A DNA stretch of 5,263 bases from Frankiales bacterium (GTDB lineage Bacteria; Actinomycetota; Actinomycetes; Mycobacteriales; SCTD01), in assembly GCA_004299215.1 (NCBI GenBank), contig SCTD01000100.1, positions 1-5,263 of the forward strand. The letters run 5' to 3'. Shown in pieces: positions 4,676 to 5,263 of the stretch. A program made the position numbers and the translations under genes. The notes below the pieces were generated by a model. It was not told the origin of the DNA, ran no database searches, and was given only the letters and a program-made list of their open reading frames with translations. Each line of letters starts with the position of its first letter. Positions within the stretch are counted from its first letter, which is position 1.

Positions 4676-5263
4676 GCACCCTCGACCTGCCCGTGCAGGG
4701 CATGACCTGCGCCTCCTGCGCGAACCGCATCGAGCGCAAGCTGAACAAGCTCGACGGCGTGACCGCGACCGTGAACTACGCGACCGAGCAGGCCTCGGTG
4801 CAGTACGACGAGGCGGTCGTCACGCCGGAGGACCTGGTGAGGGCCGTCGAGGCGGCGGGCTACACCGCCGTGCTGCCGACAGCGGCGCCGCCGGAGCCGG
4901 ACGAGCCGGTGGACCCCACCCGCGCGCTCCGCCGACGGCTGGCGATCTCGTGGCTGCTCACCCTTCCGGTGCTGGCGGTGTCGATGGTGCCGGCGCTGCA
5001 GTTCGACAACTGGCAGTGGGTCGCGCTGCAGCTGGCCACTCCCGTCGTGCTGTGGGGCGCCTGGCCCTTCCACCGGGCCGCGTGGGCGAACCTCAGGCTC
5101 GGCACCGCCTCGATGGACACCCTCGTGTCGATGGGCGCCCTCGTCAGCTGGGCGTACTCCGTGGTCGTGCTGCTCACCACCGCCGCCGGCGACACCGGCT
5201 TCACGATGGCCTTCGAGCTGCGCGTCGGCTCGCACGGCGACACCCCCGAGCTCTACCTCGAGG
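4672..5263 (+). CDS. copA: CopA, Cu(I)-exporting P1B-type ATPase (5' part; runs off window)
   Basis: The frame opens at GTG 4672, overlapping the previous stop as GTGA, and stays open to the window end, giving 197 complete codons. Residues 1 to about 70 form an HMA domain with GMTCASC (10-16; C13, C16) followed by ANRIERKLNKLDGV and ending at AAGY. After an acidic/Pro-rich linker come the first membrane helices: about 90-109 (LAISWLLTLPVLAVSMVPAL), 116-133, and 145-168 with the family segment SMDTLVSMGALVSWAYS. The spacing fits CopA-type copper ATPases, in which helices MA and MB precede the P-type core. The CPC metal-site motif, the DKTGT phosphorylation site and the HP locus would lie beyond the window, so specificity for Cu(I) over Ag(I), and over the divalent-metal classes, rests on the HMA type and on the csoR-copZ context. 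It is probably the last step of the copper operon, exporting Cu(I) delivered by CopZ. Confidence 0.94.
   Translation, partial: MSTLDLPVQGMTCASCANRIERKLNKLDGVTATVNYATEQASVQYDEAVVTPEDLVRAVEAAGYTAVLPTAAPPEPDEPVDPTRALRRRLAISWLLTLPVLAVSMVPALQFDNWQWVALQLATPVVLWGAWPFHRAAWANLRLGTASMDTLVSMGALVSWAYSVVVLLTTAAGDTGFTMAFELRVGSHGDTPELYLE

Overview
The window is very GC-rich, with frequent GTG/TTG starts, near-universal G/C at third codon positions and tightly packed genes. The order lpqB - comF-like - hpf is the one found in high-GC Gram-positive bacteria (Actinobacteria), usually downstream of mtrA-mtrB. I cannot place the genus. The window is chromosomal and shows no sign of an IS element, phage, CRISPR array, tRNA or rRNA.

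Left part (1-3198, all on the + strand): the 3' part of lpqB, encoding the lipoprotein partner of the MtrAB two-component system; a ComF-type phosphoribosyltransferase; the long form of the ribosome hibernation factor HPF; and an orphan NarL/LuxR-type response regulator. Hairpins sit between lpqB and comF (840-866), across the end of comF (1538-1566) and just after hpf (2362-2393). These suggest that the genes are partly separate transcription units, not one simple operon.

Right part (3203-5263): a copper homeostasis module. csoR, a Cu(I)-sensing repressor, is on the - strand. It diverges from a + strand operon of copZ (cytosolic Cu chaperone), a membrane-anchored histidine-motif protein, and copA (Cu(I) P1B-type ATPase, cut off by the window end). 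The 61-bp gap between csoR and copZ carries a palindrome, ATACCC-N5-GGGTAT, that closely resembles known CsoR operators. A single operator probably controls both directions. The three operon genes are joined by 4-bp GTGA stop/start overlaps, so translation is probably coupled.

Likely working of the module: when copper is low, CsoR sits on the palindrome and shuts off both sides. Cu(I) binding at Cys37/His62/Cys66 releases it. CopZ then hands Cu(I) to CopA for export. The middle protein, predicted to face outward, may bind copper outside the membrane with its two HxH motifs.

The least explained item is this middle protein (3842-4675). It is Cys-free, has one N-terminal membrane anchor, and contains an internal duplication in which seven of its eight histidines recur as H-x12-HxHP. 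Other unexplained items are a nested 77-nt inverted-repeat structure between the convergent response regulator and csoR genes, a hairpin inside the comF tail next to the hpf promoter region, and an alternating GGGAC/GTCCC array before the response regulator gene.
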